This document shows positions 8,888-17,390 of a stretch of 64,000 nt of DNA, one piece after another. The DNA comes from Flavobacteriales bacterium (GTDB lineage Bacteria; Bacteroidota; Bacteroidia; Flavobacteriales_F; PHOS-HE28). The notes below the pieces were generated by a model that saw nothing but the letters and a program-made list of their open reading frames with translations, ran no database searches and was not told where the DNA came from. Each line of letters opens with the position of its first letter. Within the stretch, counting starts at the first letter, position 1. The stretch is from positions 434,001 to 498,000 of the forward strand of contig JADKAN010000001.1 in the NCBI GenBank assembly GCA_016719225.1, in the 5' to 3' direction. The translations under genes and the position numbers were made by a program.

Positions 8888-10516
8888 TTAACTGCCCGGA
8901 ACCAGGTCCTCCAGCAGATCCTCGGGGACATCGGGGGACAGGACCGAAGCCGTGAGCATGTCCACCGCATGCTTCACGATGGCGCGGTGCTCCGGTAAGC
9001 CGCGGGCAGCGACCTTTTCACCCTCCTTGCGGATCAGGTACTTTACCACGTCGGCATGTATCTCCAATCCGGTGTCCGTAATGTGGCAATTGTCGTTCTG
9101 CGTCCAATGCCAAAGAAGCAATGTGGAAAGCCGCGTAGAGGCACGGTCATGCAAACGTCCACCCTGTAACACCAAGGCTTCACCGGTGCGCTGTGCCACC
9201 ATCATCCGCAGGACGGTGCGCACCGTGCTTAACAAGCCCTCGGTGGTCAATGGCCCTTCAGGATGCGCGATGAGATCAGCAACAGTCGCATGGTCCGGAC
9301 GTTGGTAGAACATCTGGTGCGCGCGTGGCATGTGCTTGTTGAACTCGGTCATGGCAGCTGTGACAAGCCCCGAAAGCGCGACCAGCGTGCCATCATGGCC
9401 GTCCACAGCCTCGCGCTCTTTGTCGGCGATCATCGCCAAGTAAGCCGGTTTCAGTACTCCGTGTTCCGCGGGGGGCAACACGAATGCGGGAGCACCTATG
9501 GCGTGGGCCTGCCTGCGGTGGCAAATGCTGATAACACGCAGGCTCACACTACGCAGGTATTTCGCATTGAGGCCGATATGTTCGCGGTCCGGCATCACAG
9601 CGCGGTCGGGCGCACTGAACAAGGCGATGTGGTCCGCAGCGTACGACTGTGGTGCCAGCGAGAGCCCTGCAGAATGGTGCATCAGTTCAAAGAGGATCTC
9701 ATCCGGCTCCAATGCTGCGGCCAGGCTGTCGATCATGACAGTAGCCCGGAAGGTGCCACGAGGGAGTTCCAATCGTTCTTCCAGGAATTCGAACACTTCC
9801 CGCCAAAGGCGTGCTTCCAAATGGCCACTTACGTTGCACAGATAAAGAAATACGCCACCTTGGCGGAGCCGCAGCTTTGCCGCATTCCATTCCGCGTGAA
9901 GCGCGAGGTCCACGAAAGAGGCCGGCAGGTTCCGCTCTCCGATCTGCACCGGATGCATCACCTGTAGCGGCCGCGGCACCATCATCAGTCGGGTGGTGCT
10001 CCGTGGATTGATACGCACACGGCTGCCGTCCTCGCCTACATAGCTCAAACGGTTATCACTGGCGCGTTCCAGATTCCGGTGCGCTTCCATGATACTGAAC
10101 GGGTCCGACAACGTCATGTTCCACAGGTCCGCCACATAGCTTTTCGCACCGGCGTTCATTCCTTCGATCAGATCCTTACGGGCACAACCCCCAAGCAACT
10201 CAACCCGGCGTTCCAGCAATTCCGCAGGTACGGGGTCCACCGTCCACTCTTCTTCACGCACACGCACCGTTTCCTTCAGTGGGGAAATTTCGCCCGTCCT
10301 GAACCGCTGGATCTTCGCTTGCGCCAGTTCCAGGACCTCCGAACGCCGACCCCCGAACCGGTCGTCCAGATCGGTGATCAAGCGCACTGCGCCGGGGGTA
10401 AGCAGCCGGTCTTTCATTGTGTGCGCGTCGGTGGTTGCCATGCCGGCGGGAAAGGGCGTTCTACGAACAGACCATGTAACAGGTTCATCGAACAGACCGA
10501 CATGCGAAGTTTGCAT
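8888..10516 (-). CDS. Malate synthase A homologue with altered active-site positions
   Basis: A 542-residue protein that can be followed along the whole of malate synthase A (glyoxylate + acetyl-CoA to malate): NAGAKSYVADLWNMTLSDP, LPASFVDLALHAEWNAAKL, RGTFRATVMIDSLAAALEPDEILFEL, VMPDREHIGLNAKYLRSVSLRVISICHRR, VDGHDGT. Several catalytic-site positions differ from E. coli AceB as I recall it: LIETL reads MIDSL (Asp263), GLNCGRWDY reads GLSLAPQSY (the metal-binding Asp is Ser291), and the RG-H motif reads PRPLQV. The catalytic-base position (Asp457 in RLHDRAS) seems kept. No isocitrate lyase gene is nearby. An ATG at 10441 (MATTDAHTMKDR) is an alternative start. Activity as malate synthase is doubtful. 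Confidence 0.75.
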   Translation of the reverse strand: MQTSHVGLFDEPVTWSVRRTPFPAGMATTDAHTMKDRLLTPGAVRLITDLDDRFGGRRSEVLELAQAKIQRFRTGEISPLKETVRVREEEWTVDPVPAELLERRVELLGGCARKDLIEGMNAGAKSYVADLWNMTLSDPFSIMEAHRNLERASDNRLSYVGEDGSRVRINPRSTTRLMMVPRPLQVMHPVQIGERNLPASFVDLALHAEWNAAKLRLRQGGVFLYLCNVSGHLEARLWREVFEFLEERLELPRGTFRATVMIDSLAAALEPDEILFELMHHSAGLSLAPQSYAADHIALFSAPDRAVMPDREHIGLNAKYLRSVSLRVISICHRRQAHAIGAPAFVLPPAEHGVLKPAYLAMIADKEREAVDGHDGTLVALSGLVTAAMTEFNKHMPRAHQMFYQRPDHATVADLIAHPEGPLTTEGLLSTVRTVLRMMVAQRTGEALVLQGGRLHDRASTRLSTLLLWHWTQNDNCHITDTGLEIHADVVKYLIRKEGEKVAARGLPEHRAIVKHAVDMLTASVLSPDVPEDLLEDLVPGS

Positions 10517-10592
10517 TTTTATTCCAGCAACCTGCCTTAAAACGGCTCAAAAGAGAGGAAGGATGGTTTACCTGACCACTTTGCCGATGAGT

Positions 10593-10680
10593 AAGTTGCT
10601 TGCTCGCGAACAACAAACAACGTGCCCTGTTATGCCTGCTGAGGGAGTGATCCTTGGTGGATCAACAAGCAACTTTTTTC
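10593..10680 (+). other. Structured element with T-run upstream of the M16 pair
   Basis: AAGTTGCTTG (10593-10602) and CAAGCAACTT (10666-10675) are exact reverse complements, and the second arm runs directly into a T-run. A small inner hairpin, ATCC-TTGGT-GGAT, lies just before the second arm. This sits in the ~230-bp divergent gap between the malate-synthase-like gene and the M16 genes. It could be a leader attenuator, a small RNA with its terminator, or chance; no known RNA family was recognised. Confidence 0.35.
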
Positions 10681-10744
10681 GCGCTTCCCCTACTTTAGCC
10701 CCGTCCGGTCCTTTGGTGCCGCACCCATCCCCCGCACAAAGCTC

Positions 10745-12031
10745 ATGGCCCATCCGGAAGTCAGTAAAGCCGACCGCTCCATCACATTCTCGGAATTCGA
10801 CCTGCCCAACGGGTTGCATGTCATATTGCACCAGGAACGGTCCACACCCATTGTTGCGGTGGGCGTGATGTACCATGTCGGCAGTAAGGACGAGGCCCGC
10901 GACAGACGGGGCTTCGCGCATTTCTTCGAGCACTTGCTCTTTGAGGGTTCGGATAACATAGCGCGAGGCGATTATGCCAAGTATGTGGAAAAAGCAGGCG
11001 GCGTTCTGAACGCCAACACCACGGGAGATCGCACCTATTATTACGAGGTGCTTCCCAGCAACCAGCTGGAACTGGGCCTTTGGTTGGAAAGCGAACGCAT
11101 GCTCCACGCGCGTGTCGACGAAAAGGGCATATCCACCCAACGTGAGGTGGTGAAAGAGGAACGCCGCCAGCGGTACGAGAACCAGCCCTACGGCAGCATC
11201 CTGCCAGAGGTCTTGGAACGCGCTTACACCCAGCATCCTTACCAATGGCCCACTATCGGCTACATGGAAGACCTTGTTTCTGCTTCGGAAGCGGATTTCA
11301 AGAGCTTCTACAAGACTTTCTATGTTCCCAACAACGCCGTGCTGGTGGTGGTCGGCGACTTTGAGCAAGAGACCACGATGGCGGCCATCTCCAAGTATTT
11401 CGGCGGTATCCCCAAAGGAGCCATGCCGCCCCGGAATGCCGTAGTGGAGCCACCGCTGCAAGGCGAGGTGCGCGACACGGTGTACGATAAGATCCAGCTG
11501 CCGGCCGTTGTGCAGGCCTACCGTATCCCAGCTTTGGGCACGCCGGATTTTTATGCGGTGGACATGTTGAACCGCCTACTGAGCAATGGCAATAGCAGCC
11601 GTCTGGTGCGGACGGTAAAGGACGAGGAGCAAAAGGCCGTTTACGTGGGTTCCTTCAGCCTGCCCTTTGAAGATCCCGGCCTCGCGATCGCTTTTGCCGT
11701 GGCGAATATGGGGGTGGATGTGGGCAGCTTGGAAGCGAGCATGGACCGCCAGTTCGCGCTGGTACGCAATGAGCCCGTGCCTGAAGCAGAACTAAGGAAA
11801 TTGAAAGTGCAGATAGAGACCGAACAGGCCACGGAGAACAGCCGCGTCGCAGGGATCGCGAACAACTTGGCCAATGCTTACACTTTTCTCGGGGGCACTG
11901 GGATGGTGAACACGGAGGTGGAACATTACCTCGCAGTTACCTCCGCGGATCTCCAACGTGTGGCCCGGGAATACTTCGTTCCGGAAAACCGGGTCGTGCT
12001 GCATTACCTACCCATTGCCTCGAAGAATTGA
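10745..12031 (+). CDS. M16B family zinc metallopeptidase, active subunit
   Basis: A 428-residue M16 peptidase without a signal peptide. The inverted zinc motif HFFEH is at residues 59-63 (GFAHFFEHLLFEG), and the distal Glu ligand lies in STQREVVKEERRQRYENQPYG. The second half is the degenerate M16_C domain. A 468-residue partner lacking the zinc motif follows 76 bp downstream, which is the usual arrangement of heterodimeric M16B enzymes, where the inactive subunit helps hold the substrate. The substrate is not known; members degrade peptides or presequences. Confidence 0.9.
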   Translation: MAHPEVSKADRSITFSEFDLPNGLHVILHQERSTPIVAVGVMYHVGSKDEARDRRGFAHFFEHLLFEGSDNIARGDYAKYVEKAGGVLNANTTGDRTYYYEVLPSNQLELGLWLESERMLHARVDEKGISTQREVVKEERRQRYENQPYGSILPEVLERAYTQHPYQWPTIGYMEDLVSASEADFKSFYKTFYVPNNAVLVVVGDFEQETTMAAISKYFGGIPKGAMPPRNAVVEPPLQGEVRDTVYDKIQLPAVVQAYRIPALGTPDFYAVDMLNRLLSNGNSSRLVRTVKDEEQKAVYVGSFSLPFEDPGLAIAFAVANMGVDVGSLEASMDRQFALVRNEPVPEAELRKLKVQIETEQATENSRVAGIANNLANAYTFLGGTGMVNTEVEHYLAVTSADLQRVAREYFVPENRVVLHYLPIASKN

Positions 12032-12107
12032 ATTGCAAATGCAGGGGGACGGGCACATCCGTGTGCCAGGTCACAGGCCTTTACATAGATCGTCATAACC
12101 GCATTTC

Positions 12108-13514
12108 ATGAACATGGAACCAGATCGTACGCAAGCTCCTCCTGCAGGGCCCGCGCCACATGTCCACCTCGGTGGCCACCACAGTTTCACGATGAAGAAC
12201 GGCATGTGCGTGATCGTGGTGGAGGACCGCAAGATCCCCATCGTAAGCCTGCAGGTGCGCTTTGATCATGCGCCCGTACCGCAAGGCGATAAGGTCGGAT
12301 TTTTGGAGCTGATGGGGGAACTCTTGACTTCCGGCACGGACGGCAAGACCAAGGTGGAGATCGATGAAGAGGTGGACAGTATCGGCGCCAAATTGATGGG
12401 CAGTACGGATGGCCTCTACGCATCCTGTCTTACGCGGAATTTCCCGCAACTATTCAAACTGATCGGCGAGGTGGTCACGACGTCGAACTTTCCGGAAGCG
12501 GAATTCGCCAAGGCAAAAACACGCTTGGTGTCGCAGATCGGAGCCCGGGCCGATGATCCCGACCAGATCGCTGAAGTGGTGGGCCATGCGCTCACTTTCG
12601 GTAAACAGCATCCGTATGGTGAAGTTGCCTCCGAAGCCACAGTGGACCGCATGGAACGCCGTGATCTACTCAACTATTACCAGCGCTTTTTCCAACCCGC
12701 TTCCGGGTACTTGGTGCTGGTGGGCGACATCAACGAAGAGGAGGGGATGGCCATGGCCGAAGCGACTTTTGGTAGCTGGACCGGCCATGAGCAAGCTCCT
12801 GCCAATGGTGAGGAAGCCCAAATGTCCGCTGCGCCGGTGCTCCTTAGTGAAAAGCGTGTTGCCTTCGTGGACCGTCCGGGTAGCGGGCAAAGTGTGATCA
12901 AAGTTGTCTTCCCGTTAGAATTGAAGCCGAATGACCCAATGGCCCTGCATGCGCAGGTCCTGAACACGATCCTTGGCGGCGGGGTGTTCAATGCGCGATT
13001 GATGCAGAATCTCCGGGAGGATAAAGGGTACACCTATGGGGCCTATTCTTCCATCGAATCCGATCGTTGGGCCGGCAATTTCAGCGCCGGATGCAGCGTG
13101 CGGAACGAGGTGACCGAGGACGCCGTCTCGCAGATCATGATGGAGGTGACGCGCATCCGGGACGAGCCGGTGAAAGCGGATGAGCTCGCCTTGGCGAAGA
13201 GCTACATGGCGGGCAGCTTCGCACGTTCATTGGAAGACCCGCGCACGGTGGCCCGTTTCGCCCTCAATACGTTCCTCTATGGACTTCCGGCAGAACATTA
13301 CGAGACCTATCTGCAGCGCCTGGAGGCCGTGGACATTGCCGGTATCCAAGCGGCAGCGCAGCGCTTTCTACATCCTGCACAGGCCACCATGCTGGTTGTG
13401 AGCGATAAGGCAGAGGTAATGGGAACGCTCACCGGGTTGGTTTCCTCCGGAAGAGTACAGGAGTTCGATATCAACGGTGATCCCGTGAACCGCGACGCGA
13501 TCAAAGGCGCTTAA
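12108..13514 (+). CDS. M16B family protein, inactive partner subunit
   Basis: A 468-residue M16 protein in which the position of HxxEH reads GFLELMGELL, so it cannot bind zinc in the normal way. The rest of the fold is kept, including the R/Y pair region typical of the partner subunit (NLREDKGYTYGAYSSIE) and a GGGVFNARLMQNL stretch. It most likely forms a heterodimer with the active peptidase encoded just upstream. An ATG two codons later (12114) could also be the start. The 3' end overlaps the convergent wbqC-like gene by 14 bp. Confidence 0.9.
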   Translation: MNMEPDRTQAPPAGPAPHVHLGGHHSFTMKNGMCVIVVEDRKIPIVSLQVRFDHAPVPQGDKVGFLELMGELLTSGTDGKTKVEIDEEVDSIGAKLMGSTDGLYASCLTRNFPQLFKLIGEVVTTSNFPEAEFAKAKTRLVSQIGARADDPDQIAEVVGHALTFGKQHPYGEVASEATVDRMERRDLLNYYQRFFQPASGYLVLVGDINEEEGMAMAEATFGSWTGHEQAPANGEEAQMSAAPVLLSEKRVAFVDRPGSGQSVIKVVFPLELKPNDPMALHAQVLNTILGGGVFNARLMQNLREDKGYTYGAYSSIESDRWAGNFSAGCSVRNEVTEDAVSQIMMEVTRIRDEPVKADELALAKSYMAGSFARSLEDPRTVARFALNTFLYGLPAEHYETYLQRLEAVDIAGIQAAAQRFLHPAQATMLVVSDKAEVMGTLTGLVSSGRVQEFDINGDPVNRDAIKGA

Positions 13515-14121
13515 GGACACCACGTGCGTCCGGACCGGCGTTCATCACCAGGTCCAGGATGCTGAGCCTTCCCACAAAGCCATGCCGGTCCGCGAATACC
13601 TGGGTGTAGGACGTAACGGCTGGAACGCCTAGCGGTAGCGTCTTCTTTGGGCTCAGTGAATTGCGCAGATCAAGCAGGCCGGAAGGATCCTCCACGAAGT
13701 TTTCGCGAAGCTCGATCGCGATGTCCATCTTCAACCATTTCAAGGCCATGCGCATGGTGGCCAGGTCCAGTTCGACCAAGCTATCGTACTTTTTCAGCAA
13801 TAGGTCTTCCACGTCCGGCATGTAGTGGATGAACCAAGGTGTTTGCCCGTAACCGGTCCGGATGGCCTGCACATGCTGCGCATTCCAGGGCTCGGCATAG
13901 GACAAGCCTACGCTTTGCATCGGCATCTTCTCGCCGCTTCGCCGTGTGATCGATACCACGAGGTCCTGCCTACCGTTCGGCCCGATGATGGACGAGCGGT
14001 TCCGGTAGCTCTGCCGCTCATAATGCTCGCCGGTGTCGATCACCGCGCATTCGCTACGCGCTAACAGCGCATAATGCTCCACGGCACCGAAATAGAACGC
14101 GGATAGCAGCGGGATGGACAT
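13501..14121 (-). CDS. WbqC family protein
   Basis: A 206-residue protein starting at the ATG at 14121 (MSIPLLSAFYFGAVEHYALLARS). The WbqC family pattern is visible: an N-terminal strand-helix, GEHYERQSYRNRSSIIGPNGRQDLVVSI (the E-Y-Q-YRNR-NG core), and a downstream SYAEPWNAQHVQAIRTGYGQTPWF region. WbqC proteins are often found in polysaccharide gene clusters and in Bacteroidota housekeeping regions; no reaction has been assigned firmly. Convergent with the M16 partner gene. Confidence 0.85.
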   Translation of the reverse strand: MSIPLLSAFYFGAVEHYALLARSECAVIDTGEHYERQSYRNRSSIIGPNGRQDLVVSITRRSGEKMPMQSVGLSYAEPWNAQHVQAIRTGYGQTPWFIHYMPDVEDLLLKKYDSLVELDLATMRMALKWLKMDIAIELRENFVEDPSGLLDLRNSLSPKKTLPLGVPAVTSYTQVFADRHGFVGRLSILDLVMNAGPDARGVLKRL

Positions 14122-14177
14122 CGTGCACAAAGATCGTCGGCTCCGCGTTGTTCCTTTGCGCACACGATACCATGTTC

Positions 14178-14894
14178 ATGAAAACCATCCACGCACTTCC
14201 TGTCATTCTGTTGCTGTTCGCTTCCTGTGGAACGGAACACCCGGAAGAGAAACATCCGGAAGAGCAGCACTCCGTGCCAGCAGATGTCATAAAGCCAAAG
14301 GCCGCCATCGTTTGGACGGGCCTTTATTCAGAAACCCTTCCCTGCGCGGATTGCCCAGGCATCCTTACCCAGCTCGAGCTACGTGCGGACAGCACTTTTG
14401 TGCTGCGCGAAAAATACCTCGAACGCGACAGCGTACCCAACGGGCGCATGGGCCAATGGCGTACAAAAGGCATGAAACTGTTCTTGAACGGCAAGGCTGA
14501 ATGGACCATGGGTCCCAAAGGCTTGGAACGGCTGGACATCCACGGTGGACCTATCGATACGCCGCTGCCGAACACCATCCATCGCGTGAAGACCTTCGGG
14601 TCAGGCCCAATGCTCCTGACAGGCGCCTATGTCTACTATGCCGATAGCCACAGCTTCAAGCCGTGCGGAAGCGCTTACGCCATTCCGGTGGCCATGGATG
14701 TCGCAGGGGAAAAAGGAGCCGGCTTGGAACTGGAACGTACCTATCACAAGAAGGTGAAGTCACCGCCCGCTCCACTCTATGTGCAAGTGACAGCGACCAT
14801 GCGCGTAGGGCCTGCGATGGAGGGCGATGGGCAGGATGAATACATCCACATCGATAAGCTGGAAAAGGTGCTGGTGAAGCAGGAGTGCCCGTGA
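14178..14894 (+). CDS. NlpE-like copper-resistance lipoprotein
   Basis: A 238-residue lipoprotein; the signal peptide MKTIHALPVILLLFASC puts the lipidated Cys at residue 17, followed by a charged EHPEEKHPEEQH linker. The NlpE N-terminal signature YSETLPCADCPGILTQLELRADSTFVL follows, including the CxxC pair seen in E. coli NlpE, where the protein senses envelope and surface stress. The C-terminal part (SHSFKPCGSAYAIPV) also fits NlpE-related proteins of Bacteroidota. An ATG two codons upstream (14172) is an alternative start. No CpxAR-type system is in the window. Confidence 0.8.
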   Translation: MKTIHALPVILLLFASCGTEHPEEKHPEEQHSVPADVIKPKAAIVWTGLYSETLPCADCPGILTQLELRADSTFVLREKYLERDSVPNGRMGQWRTKGMKLFLNGKAEWTMGPKGLERLDIHGGPIDTPLPNTIHRVKTFGSGPMLLTGAYVYYADSHSFKPCGSAYAIPVAMDVAGEKGAGLELERTYHKKVKSPPAPLYVQVTATMRVGPAMEGDGQDEYIHIDKLEKVLVKQECP

Positions 14895-14952
14895 CCGGAG
14901 CCGCATATGAGGGAAGAGCTCCCGGCTAAGTTCGGATCTTTACGCGTCTGTC

Positions 14953-15114
14953 TCACCGCAGGCAAGCGCGCACGGCCATCACAACACCGCAAGCCAAGAA
15001 CATCAGGATACTGATGCGGTTGATGCCGTGCATGAACTTCAAGTTCACATCATGGTCACTTTTACCGAACAACGTGGCCGGATTCAGGTAGTAGAGAATG
15101 CGCTTGAGGAACAT
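14953..15114 (-). CDS. DUF6728-like small membrane protein
   Basis: A 53-residue protein, ATG at 15114. The sequence MFLKRILYYLNPATLFGK ... NLKFMHGINRISILMFLACGVVM has the KFMHGINRISILMF signature of a small Bacteroidota membrane family and one C-terminal membrane segment. The open frame extends upstream to 15282, but that part has no family character. Function is unknown. It lies between the nlpE-like gene and uvrB on the opposite strand. Confidence 0.75.
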   Translation of the reverse strand: MFLKRILYYLNPATLFGKSDHDVNLKFMHGINRISILMFLACGVVMAVRACLR

Positions 15115-15228
15115 GGCGTGAAGATAATGCGGGCCACGTTCAAGGAGCCGATCCCGTGGGCATCTATGCCTTTCTTCACCGTGCCAAGGCGCAATTTTCC
15201 AACAGGTCCGTGCGCGGCGTGGCAGGAT

Positions 15229-15236
15229 TAAATTTG
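15229..15236 (+). promoter_or_regulatory. -7 box TAAATTTG of uvrB
   Basis: An exact match to the Bacteroidota -7 consensus TAnnTTTG, ending 11 bases before the uvrB ATG at 15248. The transcript would have a leader of only a few bases. Confidence 0.6.
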
Positions 15237-15247
15237 CACCCTTCCAC

Positions 15248-17284
15248 ATGCCCTTCGAACTTATCTCCGAATTCGTGCCCACTGGCGACCAGCCCGAGGC
15301 GATCCGTCAATTGGTGGAAGGCGCCCGCGAAGGCGTCCAATACCAGACCTTGTTGGGTGTTACCGGTTCGGGAAAGACCTTCACCATCGCGAACATGATC
15401 GCGCAGCTCGACCGGCCCACACTGATCCTGAGCCACAACAAGACGCTGGCAGCCCAGCTCTACGGCGAGTTCAAGCACTTCTTCCCGAACGACCGTGTTG
15501 AGTACTTCGTGAGTTACTACGACTATTACCAGCCGGAGGCCTACCTGCCTGTGACGAACACGTACATCGAGAAGGATCTCTCGATCAACTCGGAGATCGA
15601 GAAGCTGCGCTTGAGCACCACCAGCGCTTTGTTGAGCGGGCGCCGCAATGTGATCGTGGTGGCGAGTGTGAGCTGCATCTACGGCATCGGGAACCCGGCG
15701 GAATTCCACAAGAGCGTCGTGCATTTGAAAAAGGGACAGAAGATCTCCCGGAACGCGCTGTTGCACCAGTTCGTCTCAGCGCTCTACAGCAGAAGGGACA
15801 TTGAACCGGGGCGTGGGAATTTCCGTGTTCGGGGTGACGTTGTCGAGATCTATCTCGCCTACGCCGACGATGGCATGCGCATTCATTTTTGGGGGGACGA
15901 GATCGAGAAGATCGAACGGTTCGCCATCGACAATGGCAAGACCATTGAGACCTTGGACGAGACGCCGATCTACCCCGCGAACATCTTCGTTACCAGCAAG
16001 GAGACATTGAATGATGCGATCGCCTCTATCCAAGAGGATATGGGCAAACAAGTGGAATTCTTCAATGAGATCGGCAAGCACTTGGAGGCGAAGCGGCTGG
16101 AAGAGCGCGTGAACTATGATCTGGAGATGATGCGCGAGCTGGGCTATTGCAGCGGCATCGAGAATTACAGCCGCTACTTCGACCGGCGTCAGCAAGGGCA
16201 ACGCCCGTTCTGCCTGCTGGACTATTTTCCGGAGGATTTCCTCATGGTGATCGATGAGAGCCACGTAACGGTGAGCCAGATCGGGGCCATGTACGGCGGG
16301 GACCGCAGCCGCAAAAAGAATCTCGTGGAGTACGGTTTCCGGTTGCCCAGCGCCATGGATAACCGTCCGCTGAAGTTCGAGGAGTTCGACGGTATGTTGG
16401 GGCAAACGGTCTTCGTAAGTGCCACACCGGCGAACTTTGAACTGGAGAAAAGCGAAGGCATCGTAGTGGAACAGGTGGTGCGTCCTACCGGCCTACTGGA
16501 CCCCCCCATCGATGTGCGGCCCAGCAAGGACCAGATCGATGATCTGCTTTATGAGATCCGCTTGCGGGCCGAGATCGAGGAACGTGTGCTGGTGACCACC
16601 TTGACCAAGCGCATGGCCGAAGAACTCACGGATTTCCTCGGGAAGAACGGTGTGAAATGCAAATACATCCACAGCGATGTGGAGACCTTGGACCGCATCG
16701 AGATCCTGCGCCAACTGCGGCTCGGCCTGTTCGATGTGCTGGTGGGTGTGAACCTGTTGCGCGAAGGCTTGGACCTGCCGGAAGTGTCACTGGTGGCCGT
16801 TTTGGACGCTGACAAGGAGGGTTTCCTGCGAAGCAACCGCTCGCTTACCCAGACGGCGGGCCGTGCAGCGCGGAACATCAACGGGAAGGTGATCTTCTAT
16901 GCGGATAAGATCACGGACAGCATGCGCCGGACCATGGATGAGACGGACCGCCGACGCGAAAAGCAGAAGGAATACAACGCAGAACACGGCATCACTCCGA
17001 CGCAGATCAAGCGCGACCGCGCCAGCGTGATGCAGCAGACGTCCGTTATCGATGCGGGCGACGGAAGCGGACGCAAAGCCTATGTTGAGCCGGAAGAACT
17101 GAGCATGGCTGCGGATCCCGTAATGCAGTTCATGCCGGTGGAAGCGCTCGAGAAGAATGCCGCGATGCTGGAAACGAAGATGAAACGGGCCGCCAAGGAC
17201 CTGGATTTCATCGGTGCCGCTGAATTCCGTGACGAGCTTTTCGCCCTTCGCAAGCTGATCGACGAAAAGGCCAGCGCCGTTTAG
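15248..17284 (+). CDS. uvrB: Excinuclease ABC subunit UvrB
   Basis: A 678-residue UvrB, the damage-verifying helicase of nucleotide excision repair. Walker A GVTGSGKT is at residues 37-44, the beta-hairpin that clamps DNA is YYDYYQPEAYLP near residue 96, and the helicase motifs VIDESHVT, SATPANFE and QTAGRAARN are in place. The C-terminal UVR domain that contacts UvrC (LETKMKRAAKDLDFIGAAEFRDEL) is complete. It works with UvrA and UvrC, neither of which is in this window. Confidence 0.97.
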   Translation: MPFELISEFVPTGDQPEAIRQLVEGAREGVQYQTLLGVTGSGKTFTIANMIAQLDRPTLILSHNKTLAAQLYGEFKHFFPNDRVEYFVSYYDYYQPEAYLPVTNTYIEKDLSINSEIEKLRLSTTSALLSGRRNVIVVASVSCIYGIGNPAEFHKSVVHLKKGQKISRNALLHQFVSALYSRRDIEPGRGNFRVRGDVVEIYLAYADDGMRIHFWGDEIEKIERFAIDNGKTIETLDETPIYPANIFVTSKETLNDAIASIQEDMGKQVEFFNEIGKHLEAKRLEERVNYDLEMMRELGYCSGIENYSRYFDRRQQGQRPFCLLDYFPEDFLMVIDESHVTVSQIGAMYGGDRSRKKNLVEYGFRLPSAMDNRPLKFEEFDGMLGQTVFVSATPANFELEKSEGIVVEQVVRPTGLLDPPIDVRPSKDQIDDLLYEIRLRAEIEERVLVTTLTKRMAEELTDFLGKNGVKCKYIHSDVETLDRIEILRQLRLGLFDVLVGVNLLREGLDLPEVSLVAVLDADKEGFLRSNRSLTQTAGRAARNINGKVIFYADKITDSMRRTMDETDRRREKQKEYNAEHGITPTQIKRDRASVMQQTSVIDAGDGSGRKAYVEPEELSMAADPVMQFMPVEALEKNAAMLETKMKRAAKDLDFIGAAEFRDELFALRKLIDEKASAV

Positions 17285-17322
17285 CTTTTTCAGCTCCGGG
17301 AATGCTTCCGTGTGGACGTGCC

Positions 17323-17330
17323 TAATTTCG
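17323..17330 (+). promoter_or_regulatory. -7 box TAATTTCG of the T9SS protease gene
   Basis: TAATTTCG fits TAnnTTTG with the T-to-C change seen elsewhere here. It lies 60 bases before the ATG at 17391 and about 40 bases after the uvrB stop, so the protease gene probably has its own promoter. Confidence 0.45.
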
Positions 17331-17390
17331 CTGCAACCAAAAGGCGCCCGGCTGCGTCATTTTCACGGCACCTGCCATCAACCCTTTGCC

